In this document: in pieces, positions 12,381 to 23,649 of the stretch | Layout: every line of letters begins with the position of its first letter | How positions within the stretch are numbered: the stretch's first letter is position 1 | DNA from: Heterohyrax brucei | Taxonomy: Eukaryota; Chordata; Mammalia; Hyracoidea; Procaviidae | Assembly: GCA_028571685.1 (NCBI GenBank) | Contig: CM053140.1 | Span: 222,227,323 to 222,291,322, forward strand | Direction of reading: 5' to 3' | DNA length: 64,000 bases | Notes under the pieces: model-generated | Databases searched by the model: none | What the model was told of the DNA's origin: nothing | The model's input: the letters and a program-made list of their open reading frames with translations, nothing else | Position numbers and translations under genes: made by a program

Positions 12381-12770
12381 CTATACATTAAATGTTTTTG
12401 TTTTTCTGAGCAAAGACCATTTCTCAGTATTTCTTGTAGTTTTGGTTTGGTTTACACAAAGGTCTTTTAGCTTCTGTTTATCTGTGAGTGTCTTAATTTC
12501 ATCCTCACATTTGACAGACAATTTTGCAGGGTACATAATTCTTGATTGAAAGCTTTCTTCCTTCAGGGCTTTGAATGTGTCAGACCACTGCTTCCATGCC
12601 AATATTGTTTCTGCCAAGAAGTCCAATGAAAGCCTACAGAATTTCTCTCTGAATGTTAGCTGTGCTTCAAGCCTTACTGCCTTTAAGAGAATCTGTGTAT
12701 GTTTCATTTTATTAAGCTTAATTATAATATGTCTTGGTATCTTTGTTTTGGGGTCTAGTTTTTGTGGCAT
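12381..12770 (-). pseudogene. L1 ORF1 C-terminal remnant
   Basis: The minus strand encodes about 130 residues of ORF1p, the RNA-binding trimer that coats L1 RNA. Visible are an 'IPRHIIIKL' block at residues 11-19, an 'LSLDFLAETILAW' block and a 'RIMYPAKLSVK' block. These correspond to the end of the RNA-recognition domain and the C-terminal domain. The N-terminal coiled-coil part (12.8-13.1 kb) is frame-broken. Non-functional remnant. Confidence 0.9.
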
Positions 12771-13089
12771 TCAAAACACATCTTGGATATCTATGTTCAC
12801 TTCTTTCATAATTTCAGGGAAGTTTTCTGTCAGCAACTCAACAATGCTCTCTGTGTTTTCACCTATTTCTCCCTGTTCAGGAAATCCAATTAATCATAGA
12901 CTTTTTCTCTTAATAGAGTCCACATATTTTTTTAATGCTTCTTAATTTTTCTTATCTCTTTTCTCTGATTTCTCCTCATGCTGGTGTTAGTTGCTCTACC
13001 CTCAAGGGCACTAAGTCTGATGTCTGCCTCCTCAATTCTGCTCTTTTAGCTTTGGATTGAGTTGTCTAATTCTGTAATTTTGCTATTGA

Positions 13090-14348
13090 TCTGCTGGATT
13101 TCAGATCATTGTTGTTCCATCAGTTCAAATAGCTTGCTTAATTTTTTTGTGTTGCTCTGCTGCATTTTGTTTAATTTCTAGGAGGGCTCTCTATATAATT
13201 CTTTTGTACTTGACCTCTGATAGTTTCCACAAATCTTCTTCATTTTGAAAGTTTTTTGCTTCTTTAATTTGAGACTTTTCCAGAGCCATAGTGGACTGCT
13301 TCTTTAAACACTCAGCAATCATTTGTTGTGTTCAGGCCATCTAAAGGTTCTGGTGTTACTTCAACAGGAGCTGAGGCATAGTTCTAGGGAGGAAATTGGC
13401 CACCAGCTGTCTCTATGTACTCTAGTGACTGGCCCCGGTGGATTCCTTGGGGTGGCAGGCTCCACCTTCTTGCTGGCAAAGACAGCTCCCTATTGATGAA
13501 TTCATTGGGGGCCATCAACTGACTCTTAATGTGGGTCAGGAAAGGCTGGAAGACATGCTGCTGGGTTACTCAGCAGTTATTTCTCCAGCCAGTCTTATTT
13601 TAGGGAGCTGAGATTTGATCAACAGCTGCCGAAATCAGTGAGGCCATCAGGAGTGTCAGGCCCTGTCTTCTGGCTGACAATGGAAGCATTTCCTTGGTTG
13701 TCCTCAGATGGTGTGATGTATTTCAACTAGGGAGAGCTTACTTGTAAGGTAACACTGTCTTACAGAACCTTTCTGCTGGAAAAGTTCTTGCTGGACTGAC
13801 ACTGTTTCTCATTTTGGGAATTAACCCCTGCTGTGGCCTCCAGTTGGGTGAATCCAGCTCCCAGCTGACCAATATAGTGTCCCAGCTAAGCTGCCCTTCT
13901 TGTCACAAAACATCAGAATCTATGGAAGAGCTCAGAAAGAGTGGGTTGGGGGGGTAGTGGTACCTTCAATCAGGACCTGGGCTCTCAAAATGCAGCTATC
14001 CCACACATTGTCTCTCTGCTGCACTATATGCTGTTTACTTTAGCACTGTAGTTCAGTGTGTTTGCCAGCTAACGCCCATCCCTCACCTCCTGGATAACAA
14101 TGATGGCGTCAGTATCTGTAGTCCACCCAAGGGGTGAATCAGCAGGAGTGGGGCTCAGCACATGCTCCCTTGTCAGAGAGAGGTAGTTTCCCATTTAGAG
14201 ACGAGTAGTCCAATCTGACAATGCTATGTTATATCCTAAGGCTTCCTGGTTATCCAGAGTGCTCCATTCAATCATTAATTCAGGCCTTAGTTCTCATAAG
14301 GAATTGAGGAGATGTGTGTGCAGTCTACCATCTTGGCCCTGCTCCCCC
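13090..14348 (-). promoter_or_regulatory. L1 5' UTR (internal promoter region)
   Basis: GC-richer, non-coding sequence upstream of ORF1 on the minus strand, ending at the L1 start next to the target duplication. The same sequence recurs at 32700-34197. In L1 this region holds the internal RNA polymerase II promoter. Its activity here is unknown. Confidence 0.75.
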
Positions 14349-14362
14349 GAATTTTGGTTCTT
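14349..14362. repeat. Target-site duplication of the full-length L1 (high-coordinate copy)
   Basis: Partner of 6408-6421; 13 of 14 bases agree. It lies directly beyond the L1 5' end, showing the copy is not 5'-truncated. Confidence 0.8.
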
Positions 14363-15110
14363 AATGAGTCTGATCAAAATAAAATAGTGCAGCTAGTCAG
14401 AAATCCCTTGGTAGTTGACCCAGAATCCTCCATGTTTATTTCCACGGAGGATGCAATTGCTAACTGGCCATTAGTCGACATACCTACTTCTCTTGCAGCT
14501 TTAGGACACTTCATAAAAGTAAGCCCCAGTGGAATTTTGATTTGACCTGGCCCTGGAGACATGGCAAATAGTAGTGGCTCAATAAATGTTGTTGAATGAG
14601 TAAAGTAATTTGAGCTGGGAAAGGAAACAGAGAGCAAAAGGCTCTGCTGCTCTAGAATGTTAGATGCACCATTCCTGATCTAGGCCTAATTCCTGAACAC
14701 TGTCTAATTCTTTCAGTACTATAGCTCACTGCTGGGACCTCACCTTGCTTTGTCCATGAAATTCCAAAGATACCATCTTGCCTGGAGGGAATAATCATAC
14801 TCTGGGGTCAGAATGGAAGAATTTTTCAATGATCTTGATTTTTTTTTCTTGAATCAGAGGTCAACTAGCTATTGAAACTTTGATTTGGCATGAGCAACAC
14901 AATTTTATTACATATGTATGTAATGAAAGGTAGTGATACATCATAATTTAAGAATGAGCTTCCTTTGGAACCTACTATGCATGCCTCCTGACACATTGCA
15001 GTTAAAAATTCTATAGAGATAATAATTCTGTTACAATTTATAATCATTTTTGCTGTTGTCATATTTGTCCAAGCAGCTCTTGCTTTGAAGCCATTGTTCT
15101 TCACTTATGC
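14363..15110. other. Unassigned DNA with a small L2/MIR-like tail
   Basis: No gene seen. 14545-14612 contains 'gctcaataaatgttgttgaatga', typical of the 3' end of old L2/MIR elements. A 77-aa plus-strand frame and an 87-aa minus-strand frame overlap here, but neither resembles a known protein. Confidence 0.5.
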
Positions 15111-15648
15111 TTTCTTAGTTATCTAATACTGCTATAGTAGAAGTACTACAAGTGCATGGCTTTAACAAAGTGTTTATCCTCTCACAGTCCAGTAGGCTAG
15201 AATCATGAAGTTAAAGAAATGGCTCCAAGGGAAAACTTCTGTTTTGGTTTTGGTGGAAGGTCCCTGTGATGTGTCAGTCTTGCCCTTGGACTGGGAACAT
15301 CTCAGCACAGGAACCTCAGGTCCAAAGGATACACTCTGCTCCCAGGACTGCTTTATTGGTGGTATGAGGTTCCCATCTCTGCTTGCTTCCATTTCATTTT
15401 TATCTCTCAAGAGGTACAGGTTACAGAGAAACACCCTTTACACTGGATCAGGAATGTGACCTTGGTAGAAGTGTTATAATCCAACCACAATTCTCTACAA
15501 AATAATCTAATGTTGCCTCTCTAGCCACAGGCAGAGGTTAGTATTTACAGCCAACAAGAAAATCAATTTTAAGATGGAGGACAACCCTACAGTACTGAGA
15601 ATCATGGCTCAGCTGTGATTTGGGGGACATATAATTCAATCCATGATA
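15111..15648 (-). mobile_element. MaLR/ERVL-type LTR
   Basis: Reverse complement follows the same LTR family as 17181-17663 and 50662-51182. It has an opening near 'ATGGATTGAATTAT', a central 'ctgaggttcctgtgct' block, 'taaagccatgcac' and an end like 'agcagtattagataactaag'. No internal region adjoins it, so it is probably a solo LTR. I could not establish a clear target duplication. Confidence 0.8.
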
Positions 15649-16124
15649 ATGACCAACAGCAAGACTCTCTGACTACGTGAATAAAGAAAGAATTTAGTGG
15701 TTGAAAGTATGTAGAATGAAGAATTCCCAGCTTGGCACTTGCTAAGTATCCCCACTTTAACCCTTACCCTCTGTAGGTAAGAGTTGTGGTTACATTTTGT
15801 TTGATAACAAGAAAGGAGGTTCCAAAGTTTTGAGATTCATTGTAGACCTTTTATCTACTCACAGATGAAGAAAGGCATCTCTTGCTTGGAAAGATTTCAA
15901 AGATATAGAGACATCTTCCCCCAAATAAATCTAATCCTATAATTAGAAACACATTCCTTTGGCCTAAAGCTTTCTGGTCTGTTACAGCACAATTGCCCTT
16001 GGGATAAGTAGCACAGAAAGCTTTAGAAACCATTAGTATGCGTTAGTTTAATAGATCTTTTCTGGATGAATTGGGAGAAGAGGAAAAGACTTTAAGAAGG
16101 AAAAGGAAAGGAAGTTCTATTTCT
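15649..16124. other. Unassigned DNA
   Basis: No family, RNA gene or convincing coding sequence is visible. Confidence 0.4.
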
Positions 16125-16268
16125 TAAATGTATTTTACATGTTTCCACACTGAATCCTCACATGGCCCAAGCTCCATTTTTCAGATGTGGAAGTAAGACC
16201 ACACAAAGATTAGGTAAATTGCCCAAGACTACCTGACTGGTAACTGAGAGACTTGGGGCTTAAAACTG
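16125..16268 (-). mobile_element. MIR SINE
   Basis: Antisense MIR core: 'ttttcagatgtggaagtaagac' followed by 'aggtaaattgcccaagact' and a 'ggtaactgagagacttgggg' end. These are the classic antisense MIR blocks. Heavily diverged. Confidence 0.8.
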
Positions 16269-16531
16269 CTGTACCTGATCTCAAGCCGGGCTCTTCTCAT
16301 TAAAAAAAGTTAAGAATACAGAGTTGCAAATCAGGGACAGGAAAAACAGTACCACTGAGGAAGGGGGAAGGATGAGCAAGTTGGAAAAAAAGGAAGTCAG
16401 CACTTTTAAACTGTGGTTACTAGTTCTGAAAGTCCTAACTGGATTTAACCCAGGGAAAAAAAAAATAGGGTCTCCCTCCTTCACCCTCTGCTGTTTACTA
16501 AGCCAGACTAGTATATGGTTTGACTTAGAGA

Positions 16532-16690
16532 GGAGTCCTGGGTGGTGCAGTTAGATGTTTGAGTCCATTCAGAGACACGTCAGAAGAAAATCTGGTGACC
16601 TACTTGTAAAATGTCAGTCAGTGACAACAGTACAGAGGACAGTTGTGCTCTAACACATACAGGGTCACCATCAAGTTGACTCAGAAAACT
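16532..16690 (+). mobile_element. AfroSINE (second subtype)
   Basis: Begins 'ggagtcctgggtggtgcag'. It continues with 'agagacacgtcagaagaaaatctggtga' and ends 'gggtcaccatcaagttgactcag', the layout of the longer AfroSINE subtype. Diverged, with gaps in the tRNA-like part. Confidence 0.8.
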
Positions 16691-16871
16691 ATTTTTTCTC
16701 TGCTTTTAGTTGAAAGACTGTGAAGTCAGCTCGAGTTCCTATATAGTCTGGAACTTTGAAAAACATACTTCTCATTTTTTTTCACATCTTTAAAGTCCAA
16801 AATGATAGAAGTTTGCTCATAGATGTATTGTAATAATTAAATGTGGCTATTAAACTGAAGAGAAACTCCTC

Positions 16872-17030
16872 CAGCCTCAAAATCCATTGCCACTGGGCTG
16901 ATTCTGACTCAGAGTGAATATAAAGAGCAGAGTGGGACAGCTCCATAGAGTTTCCGAAGAGCACCTAGCAGATTCAAACTACTGACCTTTGGGTTAGCAG
17001 CTGTAGTATTTCACAACTATACCACCAGGG
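16872..17030 (-). mobile_element. AfroSINE
   Basis: Antisense copy: tail 'ccattgccactgggctgattctgactcag', middle 'ccatagagtttccgaagagcacc', tRNA-like end 'gggttagcagctgtagtat...accaccaggg'. Confidence 0.85.
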
Positions 17031-17180
17031 AGGAAGAGAGTACATGCACAGTCAATGCTTGGTATTACTATTCTTCAAGAAAAACAACGGGATGGTTTGC
17101 AGGTAGATCCTCCCAGTCTTTCCCAGGAGTAAAGAAGAGCTTCAGATTTGACTTTATTACAATGAGGCTTGATTTCACAC

Positions 17181-17663
17181 TGTCATGTCCCCCCAAAAAT
17201 GTGTGTAACAGTTTGGCTAGGCCATGATTCCTGGTATTGCATATTACTCCATGTTGTAATCCCTGCCTCTATAATGTTAATGAGAGAGAGTGGGTGGCAC
17301 CTGTGTTGGTGTGGGAGGACTCAATCTATAAAACTATATTGTGCCTTGAAGCAATCTCTTGAGATACGAAACAAAAAAGCTAGCAGAGAGATCCAGGGAC
17401 TTCAGACCACCAAGAAAGCAGTACTGGAAGCAGAGTGCATCCTGTCAAAAGGACTCAGGGTCCATGCACCTCAAAAGCTCCCGGGCCAGGGGAAGACTAA
17501 CAACGGGGGTTTTCTTCCAGAACCAACAAAGAAAGCCTTCCTTTGGAGCTGACACTCTGAATTTGGACTTGTAGCTTACTGGACTGTGACAAAATAGATT
17601 TCTGTTCATTAAATCCATCCACCTGTGGTATCTCTGTTATAGCAGCACTAGATGGCTAAGGCA
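17181..17663 (+). mobile_element. Solo MaLR/ERVL-type LTR
   Basis: TG...CA element beginning 'tgtcatgtccccccaaaaat' and ending 'agcagcactagatggctaaggca', with 'aatttggacttgtagc' and 'taaatccatccacctgtggtat' blocks near the 3' end. Flanks CACAC and CATAC form a 5-bp duplication with one mismatch, fitting the ERVL/MaLR class. Two overlapping plus-strand frames of 127 and 71 aa inside it are incidental. Confidence 0.85.
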
Positions 17664-17742
17664 CATACTGATATTTTGAGCTTACTTGTGTGTTTATTTG
17701 CTTTTCTTCCTACACGGGAATTCTTATCTCATTACAGTCCTG

Positions 17743-17912
17743 GAGGAAACCCTAGTGCTATAGTGGGTAAAGTGCTATGTCTGCTGAGCAAAATGTCAGC
17801 AGTTGAAATCCACCAGGATATCCTTGGAAACTCTATGGGGGCAGTTCTACTCTGACCTCTAGGCTCGCTATGAGTCGGACCCAACTCCAGGGCAGTAGGT
17901 TTGGTTTTTAAA
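17743..17912 (+). mobile_element. AfroSINE
   Basis: Head 'gaaaccctagtgctatagtggg', tRNA-like 'gctgagcaaaatgtcagcagttgaaatcc', body 'ccttggaaactctatgggggcag', tail 'gctatgagtcggacccaactcc...gtaggtttggtttt'. Relatively well preserved. Confidence 0.9.
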
Positions 17913-18077
17913 GTCCTAGAAGCTTCCTGTCTCATAGTATGGGGCAGAAAAACACTCCAAGTGTAATTTACTCAGAGAAGAGAGAAACAGAGGGACATGC
18001 ACAGAAAAAAAGGGGTCTAAAAGTACTTCAGGCCCTAGAAGCAGGGATAGAAAGTCAGCTCATGCCTTTCCTTTGTT

Positions 18078-21000
18078 GTTAGCTACTGTTGAGTCAGCTT
18101 CAACTCACAGACCCAGTGTTCCACAGAATGAAACACTGCATGATCAAATGCCATCCTCACAATCACTGCTACACTTGAGCCCATTGTTGCAGACATAGTG
18201 TCAAGCCATCTATTGAAGATCTTCCTCTTTTTCTCTGACCCTCTACCAAGCATGATATTCTTCTTCAGTGTATGGTCCCTCCAGGTAACATGTTCAACGT
18301 AAATGAGAAGTAGTTGCCAACACTTTAATTCAAAGGCATAAATTCTTCTTCAGTCTTTTTTATTCAATGTCTTGCTTTTGCCTGTTCCTATGCAGTGACA
18401 GAAAATACCATGATATGGATCAGGCCCACTTTATTCTTCAAAGTGATATCTTTGCTTTTTAACACTTGAAACAGGTCTTTTGTGATGGATTTGCTCAATG
18501 AAATACACTGTCATTTGTTTTCTTGATTGCTACTTCCACAGACGTTTACTGTGGATTCAAGTAAAAAGAAATCCTTAACAACATTTCTGCATTTATCATG
18601 ATACTACTTATTGGTCAAGTAGTAAAAATTTCTGTTTTCTTTATGTTGAGGAGCAATCTATAATAAAGGGTTCAGTCTTTGATCTTCAATAGTAAATGCT
18701 TCAAGATCTCTTCACTTCCAGCAGGCAAGACTATGTTGTCTACAAATTGCAAGTTGTTAATGAGTCTTCCTCCAGTCATGATGCCTATTTTTCTTAATAT
18801 AGTCTGGCTTCTCAGGTTGATTGCTCAGCATACAGACTAAATAAATACAGTAAAAATATACAATCCTGACACAAACTTTAAACCATTCAGTATCCCCTTG
18901 TTCTGTTCAAATGACTGCCTGCTGGTCTACATACAGCTCCCCCGTGAGCACAAGCAGGAGCTCTAAAACGTCCTTTCTTTTCAATGCTACCCGTAATTTG
19001 TTATGATCCACACAGTTGAAAGTCTTGCATAGTAAACAAAACACAGGTAAACATCTCTCTGGTAGTCTTTATTTTTACCCAAGATCTACAGGACTTCAAC
19101 AATGATACACCTCATTTCATGCTCCATTATGAATTCAGCTTGAATTTCTGGCAGCTCTCTGATACACTGCTGTAATCATTTTTTAAACTATCTTCAGCAA
19201 AATTTAACTTCTGTGTAATATTATTTGACAGATGATTTCCACATTCTATTGCATGACCTTTCTTCAGAATGGGAAAAAAATATGAATTTCTTCCAGTTAA
19301 TTAGCCAGGTATTTTTCTTCCAAATTTCTTGGCATAGACAATGAGGTCTTCCAATGTTGCACCCATTTGTCAAAATATCTCAGTTGGCATTTCCTCAATT
19401 CCTGGAGCCTTGTTTTTCGTGAGTGTCTTCAGTGCAGCTTAGACTTCTCAATTCTTGATCATTGATTCATGATCATATGCAACCTCCTGAAATGACTGAA
19501 CATTGAACATTATTTTTGTTATGGTGACTCTGTGTATTGCCTCCTTCTCTTTTGATGATTCTTGTATCATTCAATGTTTTGCCCATAGAATACTTACTTA
19601 TTGCAACTTGAGGCTTGAATTTCCTCTTCAGTTTTTTCAGCTTTAGAAATACTGAAAGTGCTTTTCTTTTTTGGTTTTCTAACTCCAGGTATCTGCTTGT
19701 TTCATTATAATAGTTTAGACTGTCTTTTCAAGCTGACTTATGAAATCTTCTGCTCAATTTCCTTTCTTTTTTGACTGTTCTTTCTGTTTTACTCTACATT
19801 AAAAAGAAAGTTTCAGAGTTTATTCTGGTATCTGTTTTGATCTTTTCTTTCTTTTCTGTGTTTTAAATGATCTTTTGTTTTCTTTGATGCCATCCCACAA
19901 CTCCTCTGGCCTTCAGTCATTAATATAAAATGTGTCATGTCTACTCTTTGATATGGTGTGTAAATTTCAGGTGAAATGCACTCAAGATTGTACTTTGGCT
20001 CCCGTGGATTTATTTTAATTTTTTTCAACTTCACCTTGAACTTGCATATGAGGAACTGATGATGGTCTGTTCTGTAGTGGGCCCATGTTATTCTTCTGAT
20101 TAAAAACACTGAGCTTCTCTATTGTCTCTTTCTGAAGATATAATCAATCTGATTCATAGTGAGGTCTGTGTGTATCATCACTATCTTAGGCTGGGTTCTC
20201 TAGAGAGAAAAACCAGTAAAACATAAAACATATAAATATAAATACAGAAGATTTATATCAAGAAAACATCTCATGTGATTGTAGAGGCTGATATGTCCCA
20301 AGTCTGTGGATCAGGATGGAGGATCCTCTTGATTCGTATAGTCGTAGGGGCTAGTGAACTCAAGATCAGCAGGCTAGAGAGCACAGCTCCCACTCTCGGG
20401 TTGTGAAGATCTATGAATTCCAAGTTAAGTAGATAAGCTCATAACTCAGGTCCCAAGAGCCAAAGGTCAGATTAACAGGAGGCAGCTGCAAAATCCAGAA
20501 CAAGTAAAAAGCCTGAACATCTGCTCATATATGGATGCAGCCACATCTCCAAAGAAAGTCCCTTTAAACAGATTGACCACTCACAGCAGATGCACTCACG
20601 GGAGTGATCACATGTAAACACTGAGAATCATGGCCCAGCCAAGCTGATATACAATCCTAACCATCATAGTCAACATTTATGTTGTTGAAAAAAGAAATTT
20701 GCAGTGAATTAAGTTCTTGGTCTTACAAAATTCTACTGGCTAACCTTTGGTCTCATTTCTGTCACCAAGGCCATATTTTCCAACCACTAACCCATCTTTT
20801 TTGTTTCTAACTTTTGCATTTCATTCACCAGCAGTTCTCAGTGCATTTTGATTGCATGCTTGATTAATTTCAGACTGCAAAAATTGGTAAAAATCTTCAA
20901 TTTCTTTATCTGTGGCACTAGTGTTTGATGTGTAAATTTGAGTAATAGTCATATTAACTGGTCTTATAGGCATATTAACTGGCCTTACAGGCATATGGAT

Positions 21001-21120
21001 ATTATCCTATCACTGGCAGCACTGTACTCTCCACCATGGGTGACCAAGTGAGAAATACTGGAGGAATAGCTACCAGCATCACAGCAACATGCAAATCACC
21101 ATAGTACAACAAACTAACAG
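18078..21120 (-). mobile_element. Near-complete BovB/RTE LINE, interrupted by an LTR
   Basis: Minus-strand BovB. Its 3' end is at 18078 (conserved 'ttgttgttagctactgttgagtc' block that AfroSINEs also use). It runs through reverse transcriptase sequence (18.5-19.5 kb) and the endonuclease side (20.0-20.95 kb) to the 5' end near 21047-21090, which reverse-matches the BovB start at 50338. A 487-bp LTR interrupts it at 20182-20668. The remaining ~2.55 kb is slightly shorter than a full BovB (about 3.2 kb). All frames are broken. Confidence 0.88.
20182..20668 (-). mobile_element. ERVL-type solo LTR inside BovB
   Basis: Reverse complement starts near 'TATGATGGTTAGGATTGTATATCAGCTTGGC' (shared start of mammalian ERVL LTRs) and ends 'ccagcctaagata'. 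BovB sequence continues on both sides. The flanking 5-mers ATCAC and GTCAA are a poor duplication match, so the insertion is old. It is related to, but distinct from, the LTR of the 53-60 kb provirus. Confidence 0.78.
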
Positions 21121-21129
21121 ATGAATGGG

Positions 21130-21540
21130 GGTCTTTTCTTTCTTTTTTTAAAAAACATTTTATTGTGCCTTAAGTAAAAGTTTACAATCGCTTTGCCATA
21201 TAGCATCCTGAACACCATAGTGTACCTCTACCTGCTCTCCAGTCCCCCCCACCCCATCCCATGAGAACACATTCCTCCTTTCCACCCTGTACTTCCTCTA
21301 TCTATTTAACCAACTCCTGTCCAGCTCTATCTTCTCATTTCACGTCCATAGAGGAGCTTGTCAAGCAACCTCATGTATATATTAAAGCCAAGAAGCATAT
21401 TCTTTCCTGGTATCGCTCTAGCCAGCCCAGTCTTAATCTGAAGAGTTGGCTTTGGTGCTGGTTTCAGCTCTGGGGCCATGTCCTGAGGGTACCTCTTCAG
21501 CCTGATGGACCACCAAGTGTGGTCTTTATTTAATAGAGTT
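21130..21540 (-). mobile_element. Old L1 3' UTR fragment
   Basis: Antisense L1 3' end: T-rich start, then 'aaacattttattgtgccttaagtaaaagtttacaa', then C-rich 3' UTR text. A similar block lies at 6422-6640. The 90-aa plus-strand frame across it is antisense to the UTR and not a gene. Confidence 0.65.
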
Positions 21541-21800
21541 CTAGTTCTACATACCCTCTTTTCTACCTTTTTCTTAAATAAATAAATAGCCTTTAAAGGT
21601 GGTCAAATATTTCCAATGTCTCTGTCACAATAAAGGGGTGAATCTGTTGGGGGCATGAGTGGGAAAGTCAGCAAATGAGGGCCAGTAAGCAGATTTTCCA
21701 AAGGATAAGAAAATCACTCATTCTGGCTTAAAAAACTGAGCTTATGTGGCATGGCGGAGAGGAAGCTATTCCCTGACATTGAGAAAGCACATCTAGTCAC

Positions 21801-21950
21801 CAAAAAAACCAAACCTGTTGCCAATTCATAACAGCCCTATAGGACAGAGTGTAACTGCCCCATGTGGTTTCCAAAGACTGGCTGGTGAATTTGACCTGCT
21901 GATGCTTTGGTTAGCCGTGGAATGCTTAAAAACTAAGCCACAAGGGCTCT
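21801..21950 (-). mobile_element. AfroSINE with perfect target duplication
   Basis: Antisense AfroSINE ('aaaaccaaacctgttgccaattcataacagccctat' tail to 'gttagccgtgg...aagccacaagggctc' head). The 11-bp CATCTAGTCAC is present at 21790-21800 and again at 21951-21961 without change, fixing both edges. Confidence 0.95.
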
Positions 21951-21961
21951 CATCTAGTCAC

Positions 21962-22914
21962 AGTGTAGCATAATATCCAGTGAGAAACATTATTTTTCCT
22001 TGAGCTGCAGTTGTAGATACAAATAAGACAGAATAAATAGAATTTTCGAAGCGTTTGAATATTGTCACTGAAAATGGATTGGGGCTGGGTAGACAAGAAG
22101 AGGATAGGAGAAGAAAAGAGGCTGAAACACAAAACAAAACAAAGCAGAAACACCCAGGAGAGTATGAGCTCCTTAACTTGTAATAATCCAGCTTTTGTTA
22201 GCTTGGCTTTTGAGTATTAAGCACTCAGTTCCTCTCCATTGATTTGTAATGAGGCTGGGAGGCTCACAAAGCCTTATTCAAGCCAGGATACCTTTAATAC
22301 AAACTCTTCTATGAAGAGGGCTGGCAGATAGCATCTGTGGAGAGGATGTGTTGGAGAGAGCTCGTGCTGCCCATTATGAGGTTTACATTGGGCCAGAGAA
22401 TGAGGTAGGAGCTTCATTAGTCTGATAAAAACAGACAGACCAACTTTTCATTAGAGCGATGCACAAATCCACTTTTCTTGGCTTTCTTCCTTTACATTAT
22501 GAAAGCATTATCAGGATCAAGCTTATGGGACTCATTATTCCACACAAATACTGAGTGTGAAGTGGGGAGGCAAAGTGTAAATTGTGGCATCCATCTTGGA
22601 GTAGGAATTGACCTTTGCTAACTTTCAAAGCAGCAGAACTGAGTTAACCATAAGCCAAGCTTCCCAGCTCCATGAAATTAAAATCTGTAGGATAATATAC
22701 TTTGTTTCTACTCTTATGAGAAAATAGTAGAACTTTCAACCTTTTACAATAAGAGACAAAATCCAGATAGTCTCTGGATTACAGAGAAATCCTGATATTT
22801 TTGTGTCTTATGATCTCTGTTCTAGTCAAGATGGTTCTATGCAAATTAAGTAAGCCATATATTGCTTCATTTTTTCCTTACATCATGTTTCATTATTAAA
22901 TGACAGATAATACT
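21962..22914. other. Repeat-poor unassigned DNA, possible conserved non-coding element
   Basis: Nearly 1 kb in which I recognise no interspersed repeat. 22190-22640 has balanced composition and several TAAT/ATTA cores (for example near 22249, 22415 and 22536). This is compatible with a regulatory element but does not prove one. No reading frame of note. Confidence 0.4.
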
Positions 22915-22927
22915 TATAAAGTTGTCT

Positions 22928-23081
22928 TCCCACTGCTGTCAAGTCAATTTCAACTCATAGCTACCCTATAGGACAGAGTAGAACCACCCCATAGAGTTTC
23001 CAAGGAGCACCTAGCAAATTCTAACTGCTGGCCATCTGGTTAGCAGATGTAGCACTTAACCACTATGCCACCAAGATTTCC
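22928..23081 (-). mobile_element. AfroSINE with 13-bp target duplication
   Basis: Antisense AfroSINE: 'gctgtcaagtcaatttcaactcat' tail to 'ggttagcagatgtagcacttaaccactatgcc' head. TATAAAGTTGTCT occurs at 22915-22927 and 23082-23094. The head plus this right flank was later copied into 23764-23835. Confidence 0.95.
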
Positions 23082-23313
23082 TATAAAGTTGTCTAGTAGA
23101 TTTAAATTAAAATTTGGGATGGAGGAATGGACATGGTGACTAGGTTCAATATTCTTACACTAATTTTTTGTATTATTATTGTTAATTTTTGCTTTTCAAC
23201 TTTGGCCCCTGCTATCTTTTACTCTATTTCTTTGTCCAGCTCACTTTCTATACTCTCAGCTCTTCACCATCTACAAAACCAAGGAAATTATACCACCAAA
23301 AGCCCATATCTTT

Positions 23314-23472
23314 GGAGCCCTGGTGGCATAATGTTTAAGAGCTCAGCTGCTAACCAAAGGGTCAGCAATTAGAATCCACTAGATGTTCCTTGTAAACCCT
23401 ATTAAGCAGTACTGCTCTCTCCTGTAGGGTTGTTAAGAGTAGGAATGAACTTGATGGCAGTGAGTGTGGTTT
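23314..23472 (+). mobile_element. AfroSINE
   Basis: 'gagccctggtggcataatg' head, 'gctgctaaccaaagggtcagcaa' tRNA-like box and an 'aacttgatggcagtgagtgtgg' tail. Diverged but complete in layout. Confidence 0.88.
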
Positions 23473-23649
23473 TTATTTAATGTGCCTAGTGACTAAAAAC
23501 ATCTGTATCTTCTTTCCCTTCACTGCTTTATGTAAAATGATCTGTAATGTTTAAAAGTACATTTTATCAGGTGAATTTGTTTCAAACCATTTTATTATTG
23601 TCTGATAATACCTTTAGAGTGAGGCTCCATATTACTTTAAAAACAACAG

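Larger units (their letters stand above)
6422..14348 (-). mobile_element. Near full-length L1 LINE (interrupted)
   Basis: Reads on the minus strand from the 5' end at 14348 ('gggggagcagggccaagatgg' type start) through a roughly 1-kb 5' UTR, ORF1, ORF2 and 3' UTR to an A-rich tail at 6422. Flanked by 14-bp target duplications. Removing the nested solo LTR (10206-10848) and a small SINE piece (8841-8931) leaves about 7.2 kb, the size of a complete L1. Both ORFs contain stops and frameshifts, so it is inactive. A 51-bp BovB patch replaces part of the 3' UTR at 6679-6729. Confidence 0.9.

Noticed and set aside
17169..17574. 127-aa and 71-aa overlapping frames
   Set aside because: Both lie within a MaLR-type LTR with clear TG/CA ends and a target duplication; no protein motif.
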